Part shown: positions 42,626 through 43,247 of the stretch, piece by piece
How the letters are laid out: every line of letters starts with the position of its first letter
Position numbering within the stretch: the first letter of the stretch is position 1
Assembly: GCA_002315505.1 (NCBI GenBank)
Contig: DCGX01000071.1
Span: 8,631-51,877 of the forward strand
Direction: 5' to 3'
Origin: Ruminococcaceae bacterium UBA1767
Lineage (GTDB): Bacteria > Bacillota > Clostridia > Oscillospirales > Acutalibacteraceae
DNA: 43,247 nucleotides
Position numbers and translations under genes: made by a program
Notes under the pieces: generated by a model
The model's input: only the letters and a program-made list of their open reading frames with translations
What the model was told of the DNA's origin: nothing
Database searches by the model: none

Positions 42626-42660
42626 AACTCTAACCTTGAAATTGTATCAAGATTAGAGTT
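42626..42660 (-). terminator. Strong terminator for a gene upstream of the EPS promoter
   Basis: AACTCTAACCTTGA (42626-42639) and TCAAGATTAGAGTT (42647-42660) pair at 13 of 14 positions. On the minus strand TTTTTTCTTAT follows. It insulates the EPS promoter from leftward transcription. Confidence 0.75.
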
Positions 42661-43013
42661 CTTATTTGTGTCTGTGTAACGGAAATCAAACTCCAAAATT
42701 TGTTTATCTTCTGCAGATTATATTTCTACGATTAAGAATTTATTACTTATTTATCTATTTAAGTTGGTTAGGTAATCTTTCTCGAATAGATTTGACAAGG
42801 TCATCATCATGTGCACTATCAAAAAGTATATCAAGAATATAAAACAAGGTTCTTTATGTGAATATATTTCAAAATCAGCATTTTTGTCGATTTGCTTTTT
42901 TTCACAATACCATACTATTATTTTCAATACAATTCTAAGTCGAATGTTTAAGTCTAACAAGTTCTTAAAGGGCTGCTATGATCAGGATTTCCTATTTTTA
43001 TCCATAAAAACAA

Positions 43014-43042
43014 GAAAAACCGTGATAAAATCAAGGTTTTTC
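43014..43042. terminator. Hairpin with terminator form
   Basis: GAAAAACC (43014-43021) pairs with GGTTTTTC (43035-43042) and an inner TGAT/ATCA stem extends it. The left arm with its ACAAG prefix repeats the start of the 42512 hairpin. No gene that it would terminate is visible. Confidence 0.5.
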
Positions 43043-43197
43043 GGGTTGGATTCTATTTCGTCACCCCAAGATGTGATAAACGCCCCTTTTGACAAGCAAA
43101 GAAATTTCGGGAAAACAGCGATTATGTTGCAATTTTGATTATACTTATGCGATTCCCTTTGGTATAGTATTTTTCGTCTTTGAATTTTATAATAAGA

Positions 43198-43241
43198 AAT
43201 CCTCCGATAGTTATGATTTTACATCATTATACCGGAGGATT
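43198..43241. repeat. Inverted repeat at the right window edge
   Basis: AATCCTCCG (43198-43206) pairs with CGGAGGATT (43233-43241) around an inner ATGAT/ATCAT pair. It could be a terminator of a gene beyond the window or the end of an insertion element, and the cut-off prevents a decision. Confidence 0.5.
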
Positions 43242-43247
43242 GTGATT

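Larger units (their letters stand above)
41999..43247. other. 1.25-kb region without a convincing gene: EPS leader, promoter and hairpins
   Basis: Nothing in the six frames looks like a conserved protein. The longest frames (42809-43138 rightward, 42751-42960 leftward) have low-complexity translations without recognisable motifs or proper ribosome sites. The left 400 bases form the EPS leader, 42408-42476 the promoter with three repeats, and 42512-43241 holds four inverted repeats. The sequence may be decayed genes or an ancient insertion. Confidence 0.65.

Noticed and set aside
42751..43138. Overlapping frames in both directions at the right end (69 and 109 codons)
   Set aside because: They overlap each other, lack good ribosome sites, have low-complexity translations and contain a terminator-like hairpin.

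Overview
The window looks like a low-GC Gram-positive chromosome, most likely a gut-type Clostridia in or near Oscillospiraceae/Ruminococcus. The grounds are AT-rich sequence, strong AGGAGG ribosome sites, a sortase-type NPSTGD anchor, choline-binding-like wall repeats, ppdK, an ECF sigma/anti-sigma pair and a Firmicutes-style CpsBCD-LCP exopolysaccharide (EPS) locus. Genus is an inference. I saw no tRNA, rRNA, CRISPR array, phage gene or recognisable transposase.

Left part (1-18.3 kb) is a set of short transcription units on both strands. Leftward: ppdK (truncated by the window edge), a membrane acyltransferase, an exported metallophosphoesterase, a nucleotidase/esterase/membrane-protein unit (12.1-8.6 kb), a HAD/metallophosphoesterase/GNAT unit (14.4-12.2 kb) and an ECF sigma/anti-sigma pair (18.3-16.9 kb). 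Rightward: a glycoside-hydrolase-like enzyme coupled to a membrane-tethered glycerophosphodiesterase, a 662-aa membrane protein of unknown function, and an SGNH hydrolase/PHP phosphatase/sugar isomerase-like run. Phosphoester hydrolases are conspicuously frequent here.

Right part (18.5-42.5 kb) is one long leftward EPS operon. A promoter region at about 42.4 kb carries three helically phased direct repeats. The order is: chain-length regulator (CpsC-like), tyrosine kinase (CpsD-like), PHP phosphatase (CpsB-like), a sortase-anchored protein, an LCP ligase, a 1632-aa secreted protein with a phosphodiester glycosidase domain and wall-binding repeats, the initiating sugar-phosphate transferase, an aldolase/2-hydroxyacid dehydrogenase/asparagine-synthetase-like trio, glycosyltransferases, an EpsG-type polymerase, more glycosyltransferases, a pyruvyltransferase, an Fe-S F420-dehydrogenase-like protein, a flippase and a LicD phosphotransferase. 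It ends at a terminator at 18474-18495.

Working model: the PGT starts a repeat unit on undecaprenyl phosphate and the GTs extend it. The aldolase/dehydrogenase/AsnB-like trio, pyruvyltransferase and LicD may decorate it. The flippase and EpsG export and polymerise it, CpsBCD set chain length, and LCP attaches it to the wall. The last 1.25 kb (41999-43247) has no convincing gene but holds the EPS leader and promoter and four hairpins.
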